Shown: piece after piece, positions 45,899-54,537 of the stretch
Numbering within the stretch: the stretch's first letter is position 1
How the letters are laid out: every line of letters starts with the position of its first letter
Source of the DNA: Sulfuritalea sp.
GTDB lineage: Bacteria > Pseudomonadota > Gammaproteobacteria > Burkholderiales > Rhodocyclaceae
Assembly (NCBI RefSeq): GCF_017302275.1
Contig: NZ_JAFLDR010000015.1
Location: 1-64,000, forward strand
DNA length: 64,000 nt
Direction of reading: 5' to 3'
The notes under the pieces: generated by a model
Seen by the model: the letters and a program-made list of their open reading frames with translations, nothing else
What the model was told of the DNA's origin: nothing
Databases searched by the model: none
Program-made: the position numbers and the translations under genes

Positions 45899-47038
45899 TC
45901 ATGATGCACCATCCAGCGACCTTCCGATCACCAGCCGCTGGATGTCCGACGCGCCTTCGTAGATCTGGCAGACGCGCACGTCACGGTAGATGCGCTCGAC
46001 CGGAAAATCGCTGACGTAGCCGTAGCCGCCATGGATCTGGATCGCGTCCGAGCAGACCTTTTCGGCCATCTCGGAGGCGAACAGCTTGGCCATCGAGGCT
46101 TCCTTGAGGCAGGGCCGGCCAGCGTCGCGCAAGCTCGCGGCGTGGTGCACCATCTGCCGCGCGACTTCGATCTGCGTCGCCATGTCGGCCAGCCGGAAAT
46201 TCACGGCCTGGTGCTCGAAGATCGGCTTACCGAAGCTCTCGCGTTCATGCGAATAGTGCAACGCGGCTTCGAAGGCGGCGCGCGCCATGCCCACGGCCTG
46301 CGCCGAGATGCCGATGCGGCCGCCCTCAAGATTCGACAGGGCGATTCGGTAGCCCTGCCCTTCCGCGCCGAGCAGGTTCGCGGCGGGAATGCGGCAGTCC
46401 TCGAACAGGATCTGTGCCGTGTCGGACGCGTGCTGGCCAAGCTTTTCCTCGACGCGGGCGACAACGTAGCCGGGCGTGTCGGCGGGCACGATGAAGGCCG
46501 AGATGCCCTTCTTGCCGGCGCCCGGATCGGTCACGGCGAAGACCACGGCGACCTGCGCGTTCTTGCCGGTGGTGATGAACTGCTTGACGCCGTTCAGCAC
46601 CCAGTGGTCGCCGTCGCGTACTGCTTTGGTCCGGATCGCCGCGGCGTCGGAGCCGACGTGCGGCTCGGTCAGGCAGAAGCAGCCCAGCCATTCGCCGGTC
46701 GCCAGCTTCTTCAGGTATTGCTCTTTCTGCGCATCCGTGCCGAAGGCATTGATCGGGCCACAGACCACCGAGTTCTGCACGCTGATGATGGTCGATGTCG
46801 CGCCGTCGCCGGCGGCGATTTCCTCCAGCGCCAGCGCCAGCGAAACATAGTCGAGTCCCGCGCCGCCCCATTCTTCCGGAACCACCATGCCGCAGACGCC
46901 GAGATCGCCCAGCGCGCGCAGTTCCTCGCGCGGGAAGTGGGAAGACCTATCCCACTCGGCGGCCTTCGGCGCCAGTTGCTCGCGCGCGAAATCGCGCAGC
47001 ATGTCGCGGATCTGTTCCTGTTCTTCCGTGAGAACCAT
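45899..47038 (-). CDS. Acyl-CoA dehydrogenase
   Basis: 379 aa FAD enzyme. [16 protein letters not shown] and [13 protein letters not shown] bind FAD and substrate. The catalytic glutamate is in [17 protein letters not shown], the position used by short/medium-chain enzymes rather than isovaleryl-CoA dehydrogenase. It starts right after the crotonase stop (TGA-ATG). Probably a short or branched-chain acyl-CoA substrate. Confidence 0.93.
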   Translation of the reverse strand: MVLTEEQEQIRDMLRDFAREQLAPKAAEWDRSSHFPREELRALGDLGVCGMVVPEEWGGAGLDYVSLALALEEIAAGDGATSTIISVQNSVVCGPINAFGTDAQKEQYLKKLATGEWLGCFCLTEPHVGSDAAAIRTKAVRDGDHWVLNGVKQFITTGKNAQVAVVFAVTDPGAGKKGISAFIVPADTPGYVVARVEEKLGQHASDTAQILFEDCRIPAANLLGAEGQGYRIALSNLEGGRIGISAQAVGMARAAFEAALHYSHERESFGKPIFEHQAVNFRLADMATQIEVARQMVHHAASLRDAGRPCLKEASMAKLFASEMAEKVCSDAIQIHGGYGYVSDFPVERIYRDVRVCQIYEGASDIQRLVIGRSLDGAS

Positions 47039-47896
47039 TCAAAACCCCTTGTAGGTCTTCGAGCCGGGAATCGGCTCACCGGAATCGCGCAGGCGCACGG
47101 CTTCCTTGTAGCCCTTTTCTTCCGCGTAATGCTTGAACCACTGGCCTTCGGGCGAATGACGGGTGATGCCGTCGAACAGCGTGGCGATCATCTGGGTATT
47201 GGCGAGGCCCATGTTGTCGTAGGCCTGGTTGATCATCAGCTTCTGCATCATCAACTGGTTTTTCGGCACGCCCGCCATCCGATTGGCCAGCTTCATCACG
47301 GCGGCTTCGAGTTCCGCCTCGGGCACGGCGTCGATCACTAGGCCCCAGTCTTTCGCGGTCTTGCCGTCGATGGTGTCGCCGGTCAGCAGCATGCGCTTGG
47401 CCTTTTCGGCGCCGAGGCGATAGACCCACATCGCCGTGGTCGGGCAGCCCCAGACGCGCGCCGGCATGTAGCCGATCTGCGCATCCTCGGCCATCACCAC
47501 GAGGTCGCAGCACAGCGCGATGTCGCTGCCACCGGCGACGGCGAAACCCTGCACCTTGCAGATGGTGGGCTTGTGACTGCGCCAGAGGCTGAAGAAATCG
47601 TCGGTGAACCCTTTCATGGCGCGGTAATCGACCATCGGGTCCCAGGGCATGGACTGGGTACAGGGCGTGTCGACATCGGCCTCGGCAAAATCCTTGAGGT
47701 CGTAGCCGGAACAAAAGGCGCGCCCGGCGCCCTGCAGGATGATGACGTGGATGTCGTCATCCGCATTCGCCCGCTCCACCGCCAGCCGGATCTCGCGCGG
47801 CATCGCCGGCACGATGGCATTGAGCCGCTCGGGGCGGTTCAGCGTGATGCGCGCGATGCGCCCCTCTGTCGTATAGGTGAGGGTCTGCAGGCTCAT
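47039..47896 (-). CDS. Crotonase-family enoyl-CoA hydratase
   Basis: 285 aa. [33 protein letters not shown] and [19 protein letters not shown] are the crotonase oxyanion-hole segments. The ~25-residue stretch [18 protein letters not shown] after the first segment is longer than in classical hydratases, so the substrate may differ. Placed between thiolase and acyl-CoA dehydrogenase genes. Confidence 0.9.
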   Translation of the reverse strand: MSLQTLTYTTEGRIARITLNRPERLNAIVPAMPREIRLAVERANADDDIHVIILQGAGRAFCSGYDLKDFAEADVDTPCTQSMPWDPMVDYRAMKGFTDDFFSLWRSHKPTICKVQGFAVAGGSDIALCCDLVVMAEDAQIGYMPARVWGCPTTAMWVYRLGAEKAKRMLLTGDTIDGKTAKDWGLVIDAVPEAELEAAVMKLANRMAGVPKNQLMMQKLMINQAYDNMGLANTQMIATLFDGITRHSPEGQWFKHYAEEKGYKEAVRLRDSGEPIPGSKTYKGF

Positions 47897-47903
47897 GCCG
47901 GAC

Positions 47904-49085
47904 TCAGGCGAGTTCGATGCCTACTGCGGTCGCCTCGCCGCCGCCGATGCACAGGCTGGCGACGCCGCGCTTCTTGCCGCGCTTCCTCAGGGCGCCGATC
48001 AGCGTGACCATGACACGCGCGCCGGAGGCGCCGATCGGGTGGCCAAGGGCGCAGGCGCCGCCATGCACGTTGACCTTGTCATGCGGCAGCTTGAGGTCGT
48101 GCATCGCCGCCATGGTAACCACGGCGAAGGCCTCGTTGATTTCCCAGAGGTCAACGCTGCCAACGCTCCAGTTGTTCCTCGCCAGCAGCTTCTTCATGGC
48201 GCCGACCGGCGCGGTGGTGAACAGGCCCGGCTCTAGCGCGAAGGTGCTGTGGCCAATCATCGTCGCCACCGGCTTGAGGCCGAGCTTCGCGGCGGTCGAG
48301 GCACGCATCATGACCAGCGCCGCGGCGCCGTCGGAGATCGACGACGAGTTGGCGGCGGTGACCGTGCCGTCCTTGCGGAACGCCGGCTTCAGGCCGGGGA
48401 TCTTGTCGAGCTGCGCCTTGAAGGGTTGCTCGTCCTTGTCGATGATCGTGTCGCCTTTCCTGCCGGGCACGGTGACCGACGCGATTTCCCAGGTGAAGCT
48501 GCCATCGGTGTTGGCCTGCTTGGCGCGCGTGGTGGAGGCGATGGCGTAGGCGTCCTGCGCCTCGCGGGTGAATTTGTAGGTGCCGGCGCAATCCTCGGCG
48601 AAGGTACCCATCAGGCGACCCTTGTCGTAGGCGTCTTCGAGCCCGTCGAGGAACATGTGGTCCTTGACCTCGCCGTGGCCGAGACGGAAGCCGCCGCGCG
48701 CCTTGGGCAACAGATAGGGCGCGTTGGTCATCGACTCCATGCCACCGGCAACCATCACGTCCACGCTGCCGGCCAGCAGCATGTCGTGCGCGTACATCGC
48801 CGCGCGCATGCCGGAACCGCACATCTTGTTCACCGTGGTGCAGCCGGCCGCCAGCGGCAGCCCGGCACCCAGACTGGCCTGGCGCGCCGGAGCCTGGCCC
48901 TGGCCGGCGGGCAACACGCAGCCCATGATGACCTCGTCGACCTGCTCGGGCTTGAGGCCGGCGCGCTCGACGGCGGCCTTGATGGCGACGCTGCCCAGCT
49001 GGGCGCAGGTCAGGGACGCGAAGTCGCCCTGAAAGCCGCCCATGGGAGTGCGGGTGGCGGAGACGATGACGATGGGGTCGGACAT
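47904..49085 (-). CDS. Acetyl-CoA C-acyltransferase (thiolase)
   Basis: 393 aa. Nucleophilic cysteine in [15 protein letters not shown], the [15 protein letters not shown] histidine and the C-terminal [13 protein letters not shown] cysteine are all present. It cleaves or forms acetoacetyl-CoA. It could feed acetoacetate from leucine into acetyl-CoA or supply PHA synthesis. Preceded by GAAGGA. Confidence 0.95.
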   Translation of the reverse strand: MSDPIVIVSATRTPMGGFQGDFASLTCAQLGSVAIKAAVERAGLKPEQVDEVIMGCVLPAGQGQAPARQASLGAGLPLAAGCTTVNKMCGSGMRAAMYAHDMLLAGSVDVMVAGGMESMTNAPYLLPKARGGFRLGHGEVKDHMFLDGLEDAYDKGRLMGTFAEDCAGTYKFTREAQDAYAIASTTRAKQANTDGSFTWEIASVTVPGRKGDTIIDKDEQPFKAQLDKIPGLKPAFRKDGTVTAANSSSISDGAAALVMMRASTAAKLGLKPVATMIGHSTFALEPGLFTTAPVGAMKKLLARNNWSVGSVDLWEINEAFAVVTMAAMHDLKLPHDKVNVHGGACALGHPIGASGARVMVTLIGALRKRGKKRGVASLCIGGGEATAVGIELA

Positions 49086-49095
49086 GGCGGTTCCT

Positions 49096-50265
49096 TCAAT
49101 TCAAGGTTGAAAGCGCAACGGTATAGCGGCCGGGAAGCTGGTCGGCGGCGTTGACGGTGATGTCGAGATCGCGCATCAGGCCATCCTTGAGGCCGTAGAT
49201 CCAGCCGTGGATGGTCAGGGGCTGGCCGCGCTGCCAGGCATCCTGTACGACATAGGTCTGGCAGACGTTGGCGACCTGTTCCAGCACATTGAGTTCGCAC
49301 AGCCTGTCGTGCCTTGCCTCCGGCGGCAGCCTGTCGATTTCGGCCAGATGCTTGGCGCGCACGTCGCGCACGTGGCGCAGCCAGATGTCGACCAGGCCGA
49401 CGCGCGCACCGTCGAGTGCAGCCTTGACGCCGCCGCAACCGTAGTGGCCGACCACCATGATGTGCTTGACCTTGAGCACGTCGACGGCGAACTGGATCAC
49501 CGACAGGCAGTTGAGGTCGGTATGCACCACGACGTTGGCGACATTGCGATGGACGAAAACCTCGCCCGGCAGCAGGCCGACGATTTCGTTGGCCGGTACC
49601 CGCGAATCCGAGCAGCCGATCCACAGCAGTTCGGGCGTCTGCAGGTGGGAGAGCTTCTCGAAATAGCCCGGATCGACCTCGCGCATCTTGTTCGACCAGG
49701 CGCGATTGAAGTCGAACAGGTGGTGCAGGCTGCGATTATTGATCTCGTCCTCGGACCAGTTTTCGAGATCAAGGGCGAGGAACTGCGTACCCTCGACCGG
49801 CGTCTGGTAATAGGCCGGGGCCTCGTCGAAGCCCAGTTCGCGGTACAGCTTGACGGCGATGCGCATCGCCGGCAGCGTGTCGAGCATGATCCTGCGGTAG
49901 CCGATCTGGCGGGCCGCGCGGATCCCAGCCAGGGCCAGGTCGCGACCGACGCCGAGGCCACGAAAGGCGGGGTCGACATAGAGGCGCTTGAGTTCGCAGA
50001 CGCCTTCCGAATACGGCCGGATGCCGACGCAACCGGCCCCCCTGCCGTCGACCGTGGCGTAGAACAGGCGGCCTTCCGGCGCCGAGTAGCGTCCGGGCAG
50101 GCTGGCCATTTCCTCGTCGAAATTCTGGAAACAGAGATCGACGCCGAGCCAGGCCGCGTAGTTGCGGAAGAACTGGCGCACCTGTTCCAGTTCCGCGGGG
50201 TGCTCGGCGCCGATCACGCGGATCGCCGTCCTGCCAGCGCCGACTTTCGTCCTTGCTTCAGCCAT
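49096..50265 (-). CDS. GNAT acetyltransferase-beta carbonic anhydrase fusion
   Basis: 389 aa with two domains. Residues ~15-165 are a GNAT N-acetyltransferase (ELKRLYVDPAFRGLGVGRDLALAGI is the acetyl-CoA pyrophosphate loop). Residues ~180-389 are a beta carbonic anhydrase: the zinc ligands Cys and Asp-Arg are in WIGCSDSRVPANEI, and His and Cys in VVGHYGCGGVKAAL. The CA part would supply bicarbonate for the biotin carboxylase of the same operon, an attractive functional reason for its location. The N-terminal residues 7-14 (KVGAGRTA) are a motif copy. Confidence 0.92.
   Translation of the reverse strand: MAEARTKVGAGRTAIRVIGAEHPAELEQVRQFFRNYAAWLGVDLCFQNFDEEMASLPGRYSAPEGRLFYATVDGRGAGCVGIRPYSEGVCELKRLYVDPAFRGLGVGRDLALAGIRAARQIGYRRIMLDTLPAMRIAVKLYRELGFDEAPAYYQTPVEGTQFLALDLENWSEDEINNRSLHHLFDFNRAWSNKMREVDPGYFEKLSHLQTPELLWIGCSDSRVPANEIVGLLPGEVFVHRNVANVVVHTDLNCLSVIQFAVDVLKVKHIMVVGHYGCGGVKAALDGARVGLVDIWLRHVRDVRAKHLAEIDRLPPEARHDRLCELNVLEQVANVCQTYVVQDAWQRGQPLTIHGWIYGLKDGLMRDLDITVNAADQLPGRYTVALSTLN
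50224..50247 (+). repeat. 24-bp interspersed motif at the N-terminus of the GNAT-CA gene
   Basis: CGCCGT, CCT, GCCAGCGCCGACTTT: perfect fixed positions. It encodes KVGAGRTA just after the start codon, before the conserved domain begins. Confidence 0.8.
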
Positions 50266-50297
50266 GAACCGGTTCCCTCAGGGTCAAGCCATGCAAA

Positions 50298-50738
50298 TCA
50301 GGACGACCACGGCAGAACGTAGTCCGCCATGAGTTCCCGGGCCAGATCGCGCACGCCTTCCGGCAAGGGGCAGGCCTTGCGGATCTGGGTATCCATGTGG
50401 ACGCCTGTCAGCAGGGTGACCGCAGAGACCTCATCGGTGTCGGCGTTGCGCATTTCGTGGAAAAAGATGACCTTCTTTTCGCCGACGGAAACGATGCCGG
50501 TGCGAATCGCCACCGTGTTGCCGGCGTGCAGTTCGCGCTGGTAGCTGATCCGCTGGTCGACCGCCGCCATGCCGCGATGGTGTTTGCGCAGGAAGGCCGC
50601 ATTCATGCCGATGTGCGACATCAGGTTCCACGTCGCCTCGTCGAACTTGCCGACGTAGAACATCACGTTCATGTGGTTCATGTGGTCGCAGTGCCACGGA
50701 TAGACCGTGCCGCGATAGGTGTCGAGGAGTGTCGTCAT
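50298..50738 (-). CDS. Hotdog-fold thioesterase (4HBT)
   Basis: 146 aa, related in sequence to the product of 20284-20706: WHCDHMNHMNVMFYVGKFDEATW and ISYQRELHAGNTVAIRTGI correspond. It probably hydrolyses an acyl-CoA of the pathway. Six bases downstream of its stop-side neighbour in the leftward operon. Confidence 0.88.
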   Translation of the reverse strand: MTTLLDTYRGTVYPWHCDHMNHMNVMFYVGKFDEATWNLMSHIGMNAAFLRKHHRGMAAVDQRISYQRELHAGNTVAIRTGIVSVGEKKVIFFHEMRNADTDEVSAVTLLTGVHMDTQIRKACPLPEGVRDLARELMADYVLPWSS

Positions 50739-50744
50739 GGCGGT

Positions 50745-51263
50745 CTAGAGCGGGAACACCAGGCAGGTGGTGGAGGCGTGCGCGTAGAGGCGGCCCTGCA
50801 CATCGACGATGCGCCCCTCGGCGGTCGCCACCTGCTTGCCGACGTGGATCACCCTGCCTTCGGCACGCACCGGGCCGACGCGATCGGTCAGGGCGCGCAC
50901 GTAATTCACCTTGAGTTCCAGCGTGGTGTAGCCCTGTCCGGCTTCAAGGGTGGTGTGTACCGCGCAGCCGACGCAGGAGTCGAGGAGCGTGGCGTGGAAG
51001 CCGCCATGCACCGAGCCGATCGGGTTGTAGTGGCGATGCTCGGGCGTGCCCTGGAACACCACGTGGCCCTTGTCGGCGCTGATCAGCATGAAGCCCAGGG
51101 TGTCGGCGATCGGTGGATAGGGCAACTCACCGGCGATCATCTTGCGGAAGATTTCCAGCCCGGAGTACTCGCGCAGGGTTTCCAGCGCCAGCGTGCCGAT
51201 GCTGCCGGCACTGGCGCGCACGGCGGCTTCCTGTTCGTGCCAGATCTGTAGGTTGCCGCTCAT
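50745..51263 (-). CDS. PaaI-family thioesterase
   Basis: 172 aa hotdog protein: NPIGSVHGGFHATLLDSCVGCAV holds the HGG motif and catalytic helix, TTLELKVNYVRALTDRVG the following strands. Its ATG lies five bases behind the isovaleryl-CoA dehydrogenase stop. A GTG nine bases earlier is inside that gene and unlikely. Confidence 0.88.
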   Translation of the reverse strand: MSGNLQIWHEQEAAVRASAGSIGTLALETLREYSGLEIFRKMIAGELPYPPIADTLGFMLISADKGHVVFQGTPEHRHYNPIGSVHGGFHATLLDSCVGCAVHTTLEAGQGYTTLELKVNYVRALTDRVGPVRAEGRVIHVGKQVATAEGRIVDVQGRLYAHASTTCLVFPL

Positions 51264-51268
51264 GGCGC

Positions 51269-52438
51269 TCACATGGTCTCGTTGTAGAGTTCGCGCCCGA
51301 TCAGCATGCGGCGGATCTCGCTGGTTCCGGCGCCGATTTCGTACAGCTTGGCGTCGCGCCAGAGGCGGCCCGCGGGATATTCGTTGGTGTAACCGACGCC
51401 GCCCAGGGCCTGTATCGTCTCTCCGGCCATCCAGGTGGCCTTTTCCGCCGAGTAGAGAATGGCGCCGGCGGCGTCCTTGCGCAGGGTTCTTGCATGGTCG
51501 CCGCGATCGCAGGCCTTGCCCAGCGCATAGACATAGGCACGCGTGGCCTGCCAGGTCGAGTACATGTCGGCCAGCTTGCCCTGCATCAACTGGAACTCGC
51601 CGATGCTCTGGCCGAACTGCTTGCGCTCGTGGATGAAGGGCAGCACCACGTCCATGCAGGCGGCCATGATGCCCAGCGGTCCGCCGGAAAGCACGGCGCG
51701 CTCGTAATCGAGGCCCGACATCAGCACGCGCGTGCCGTTGCCTTCGCCGCCCAGGACGTTTTCCACCGGCACTTCGCAGTCGTCGAAGAACAGCGGATAG
51801 GTGTTGGAACCGCGCATGCCGAGCTTGTCGAGGTGCTGGCCCTTGGAGAAGCCCTTGCAGCCCTTCTCGACGATGAAGGCAGTCATGCCCTTGGCGCCGC
51901 CCTCGGGATTGGTCTTGGCGTACACCACCAGCGTGTCGGCATCGCCGCCGTTGGTGATCCACATCTTCGATCCGTTGAGGACGTAGCGGTCGCCTTTCAG
52001 GTCGGCGCGCAGCTTCATCGACACCACGTCGGAACCGGCGCCCGGCTCGGACATCGCCAACGCCCCAACATGCTCGCCGGAAATCAGCCTGGGCAGGTAT
52101 TTCCGCTTCTGCGCCTCGCTTCCGTTGCGGCGGATCTGGTTCACGCAGAGGTTGGAATGGGCGCCGTAGGACAGGCCGACCGAGGCCGAGGCGCGCGAGA
52201 TTTCCTCCATCGCGACAATGTGCGCGAGGTAGCCCATCTTGGTGCCGCCGTATTCCTCGTCGGCCGTCATGCCGAGCAAACCCATGTCGCCGAACTTCTT
52301 CCACAGGTCAGCGGGGAAGAGGTTGTCGCGATCGATCTCGGCGGCGCGCGGCAGGATTTCCTTCTGCGCGAAGGCCCAGATGGCGTCGCGCAGCATGTCG
52401 ATGTCTTCACCTAGGTCGAAATTGAGTCCGAGCATCAT
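51269..52438 (-). CDS. liuA: Isovaleryl-CoA dehydrogenase
   Basis: Oxidises isovaleryl-CoA to 3-methylcrotonyl-CoA, the entry step of the leucine branch. 389 aa with [14 protein letters not shown] and [14 protein letters not shown]. Two features separate it from other acyl-CoA dehydrogenases: Glu246 in [11 protein letters not shown] as the catalytic base, and [10 protein letters not shown] (Gly-Ala) at the usual C-terminal glutamate site. The first ATG overlaps the stop of the upstream thioesterase gene (ATGA). Confidence 0.96.
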   Translation of the reverse strand: MMLGLNFDLGEDIDMLRDAIWAFAQKEILPRAAEIDRDNLFPADLWKKFGDMGLLGMTADEEYGGTKMGYLAHIVAMEEISRASASVGLSYGAHSNLCVNQIRRNGSEAQKRKYLPRLISGEHVGALAMSEPGAGSDVVSMKLRADLKGDRYVLNGSKMWITNGGDADTLVVYAKTNPEGGAKGMTAFIVEKGCKGFSKGQHLDKLGMRGSNTYPLFFDDCEVPVENVLGGEGNGTRVLMSGLDYERAVLSGGPLGIMAACMDVVLPFIHERKQFGQSIGEFQLMQGKLADMYSTWQATRAYVYALGKACDRGDHARTLRKDAAGAILYSAEKATWMAGETIQALGGVGYTNEYPAGRLWRDAKLYEIGAGTSEIRRMLIGRELYNETM

Positions 52439-52908
52439 TTTTCCTTTTTGGCATGCATGGTCATGAGGGTCTGCTGCATCGTGGCGCAGTGGGTGGCGTG
52501 GCCGTTCCTGATCGCGTAGACCTCGCCGCGCGATATCACGAGATTGCGCCCGGTTTTCAGCACCTGCCCCTCGGCGACGAGGTAGTCGCCGTCGGCGGGA
52601 GCCAGCAGGTTGAGCTTGAATTCCACGGTCAGCACGTCGGACCCGGCCGGCATGAGCGTCAGGCCGGAGTAGCCGCCGGCGCTGTCGACGATGGTGGCGG
52701 TGATGCCGGCGTGGAAGTAGCCGTTCTGCTGGGTGAGGTCGGCGCGGAAAGGCAGGCGGATCTCGCAATGCCCGGGGGCCAGGGCGCCCATTTCGGCTCC
52801 GATCAGTGTCATTACCGTCTGCCGGGCAAAGCTGCCGCGCACGGTGGCTTCCCAGTCGGGATTGCGCGGCTCGAAGCTTTTCTGGGCGGGACGTGCGGTG
52901 TGGGGCAT
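52435..52908 (-). CDS. PaaI-family thioesterase, first gene of the leucine operon
   Basis: 157 aa: [23 protein letters not shown] is the hotdog helix region (HAG instead of HGG) and [20 protein letters not shown] the strands. The ATG at 52908 follows GGAGG, so the longer reading through the operator is not used. It is the first gene behind the LiuR-type palindrome. Confidence 0.9.
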   Translation of the reverse strand: MPHTARPAQKSFEPRNPDWEATVRGSFARQTVMTLIGAEMGALAPGHCEIRLPFRADLTQQNGYFHAGITATIVDSAGGYSGLTLMPAGSDVLTVEFKLNLLAPADGDYLVAEGQVLKTGRNLVISRGEVYAIRNGHATHCATMQQTLMTMHAKKEK

Positions 52909-52940
52909 GTTTCCTCCGGCCGGGGAAGCGGATGTCGAAT

Positions 52941-52978
52941 GGTAGTTGACGTTGACGTTGACGTCAACGTCAACTACC
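52941..52978. promoter_or_regulatory. LiuR-type operator palindrome
   Basis: Two 17-bp arms, GGTAGTTGACGTTGACG and its exact complement, flank TTGA. The site contains three TTGACG and two CGTCAA units. It lies 33 bp before the first structural gene and overlaps the liuR stop codon. TTGACG with TACCAT 17 bp away gives a possible leftward promoter inside it. MerR-family LiuR proteins are known to bind TTGACG/CGTCAA-type palindromes at branched-chain catabolism operons. Confidence 0.85.
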
Positions 52979-53386
52979 ACGGACTTTCTTGCGCGGTGCC
53001 TTGGCGGCTGCCCGATCGGCCTCGAGCATGTCGCGGCACTGCCTTTCGAAACGGGTGATTTCCTTGAGCACGGCCTCGATGTCGTCGCGCTGCTGCTCCA
53101 GCGCGGCGCGACGCTGTTCCAGAGCGCCGAGGAAGGACAAGAGCTGCGTGGACTCGTCCTCTGCCGTGTCGTACATGTCGATCAGGTCCTTGATCTCGGC
53201 CAGGCTGAGGCCCAGGCGCTTGCCACGCAGGGCAAGCTTGAGGCGTGTCTGATCGCGCTTGCTATAGATGCGATTGCCACCTTCGCGTGCCGGCGAAACC
53301 AGGCCGTGGGATTCCCAATAGCGGATGGCGCGCGTCGTGACGCCAAAATCGCGGGCCAGCTCGGTGATGGTTTGAGTATCGTTCAT
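52970..53386 (-). CDS. liuR: MerR-family regulator of leucine/isovalerate catabolism
   Basis: 138 aa. N-terminal winged helix ITELARDFGVTTRAIRYWESHGLVSPAR is a MerR domain, followed by a coiled-coil (~75-120, LEQRRAALEQQRDDIEAV). Sequence and position upstream of the isovaleryl-CoA dehydrogenase unit identify LiuR. The stop codon lies inside the operator palindrome. There is no metal-binding cysteine cluster, consistent with a metabolite-sensing member. Confidence 0.92.
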   Translation of the reverse strand: MNDTQTITELARDFGVTTRAIRYWESHGLVSPAREGGNRIYSKRDQTRLKLALRGKRLGLSLAEIKDLIDMYDTAEDESTQLLSFLGALEQRRAALEQQRDDIEAVLKEITRFERQCRDMLEADRAAAKAPRKKVRGS

Positions 53387-53509
53387 GGTGAACCGACCGG
53401 CACGCGGTTTATGCTGCACCGCACATAAAATCCCGAAAATTGGATATGATGACAGACCTACTGCCGACAAGTTAAGCAGAATTCCGATCACGATGCAAAG
53501 AACCGCGGC
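53387..53509. other. Divergent intergenic region liuR / hydrolase-phaC
   Basis: 123 bp that must hold promoters for liuR and for the rightward hydrolase-phaC-PIN operon. I see AT-rich stretches around 53435-53450 but no second LiuR-like palindrome. Confidence 0.4.
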
Positions 53510-54529
53510 TTGAACGCCCCCATCGCCTATCCCCACGAAACCTCGCCGGCTCCGGGCGTGGCGGTTACGCTCGTACCCGGCGTGGAATGGCTGTGCATGC
53601 CGCTGCCTTTCGCGCTGAACCATATCAACCTTTGGCTGCTGGCCGACGGTGACGGCTACGCGGCGGTCGATACCGGTTTTGCCCAGGATCCGATCAAGGA
53701 CGCATGGAAGTCGGCGCTGACGGAACGGCTTTTGACACGCGTCATCGTCACCCACTGCCATCCCGACCACCTGGGCCTGGCGGCCTGGCTGGAGCAGGAA
53801 ACCGGCGCCGGGCTGTGGATCGCCCAGGGCGAATACCTCGCGGCGCACATGATGGTGGAGCAGGTGGCCGGCTACCGCATCAGTGCCATGGTCGAATTCT
53901 TTCGCCGGCACGGGCTCGATGCGGCACGCATGGACGGCCTGGTCCAGCGCGGCAACGGCTACAAGCGCGGCGTGCCGGAGATACCCGCCACCTACCGGCG
54001 CCTGTTCCCCGACCAGCGCCTGCGCATCGGCGAGCACGAATGGCGCACCATCGTCGGCCATGGCCACGCGCCGGAACATATGAGCCTGTATTGCGCCGAA
54101 CTCGGCGTGCTGATTTCCGGCGACATGCTGTTGCCGCGCATTTCGACCAATATTTCGGTGATGGCCAGCACGCCGCTGGCGGACCCGCTGGGACTGTTCC
54201 TCGCCTCGATCGACGAATACCTCGCCCTGCCCGTCGACACGCTGGTGCTGCCTTCGCACGGTCGCCCCTTCCGCGGCCTCCACGCCCGCGTCGAGCAACT
54301 GCATGCGCACCACGCGCAACGCTGCGCCTTGCTGCTGGACGCCTGCCGCGGCACGCCCAAGTCGGCGGCCGACCTGATTCCGGTACTGTTCGACCGCGAA
54401 ATCCCGGACCCGCACCAGACCATGTTTGCCATGGGCGAATCCATCGCCCACCTGAACTACCTGGAACACGCAGGAAAATTGCAGCGCATCGAAGAAACCG
54501 GTTTGATCCGTTTCGTCAGCCAACCCTAG
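53510..54529 (+). CDS. Metallo-beta-lactamase-fold hydrolase
   Basis: 339 aa from a TTG start; the ATG at 53493 hits a stop after six codons, so it cannot be used. Metal ligands: VTHCHPDHLGLAAW, VGHGHAPEHM and LVLPSHGRPF. It precedes phaC by 8 bp and may act on acyl-CoA or hydroxyacyl esters. Codons ~66-74 overlap a weak inverted copy of the interspersed motif (53707-53730). Confidence 0.88.
   Translation: MNAPIAYPHETSPAPGVAVTLVPGVEWLCMPLPFALNHINLWLLADGDGYAAVDTGFAQDPIKDAWKSALTERLLTRVIVTHCHPDHLGLAAWLEQETGAGLWIAQGEYLAAHMMVEQVAGYRISAMVEFFRRHGLDAARMDGLVQRGNGYKRGVPEIPATYRRLFPDQRLRIGEHEWRTIVGHGHAPEHMSLYCAELGVLISGDMLLPRISTNISVMASTPLADPLGLFLASIDEYLALPVDTLVLPSHGRPFRGLHARVEQLHAHHAQRCALLLDACRGTPKSAADLIPVLFDREIPDPHQTMFAMGESIAHLNYLEHAGKLQRIEETGLIRFVSQP
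53707..53730 (-). repeat. Weak copy of the 24-bp motif
   Basis: GAAGTCGGCGCTGAC, GGA, ACGGCT: three mismatches to the inverted consensus. It encodes KSALTERL. Chance similarity is possible. Confidence 0.4.
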
Positions 54530-54537
54530 GAGCCCCC

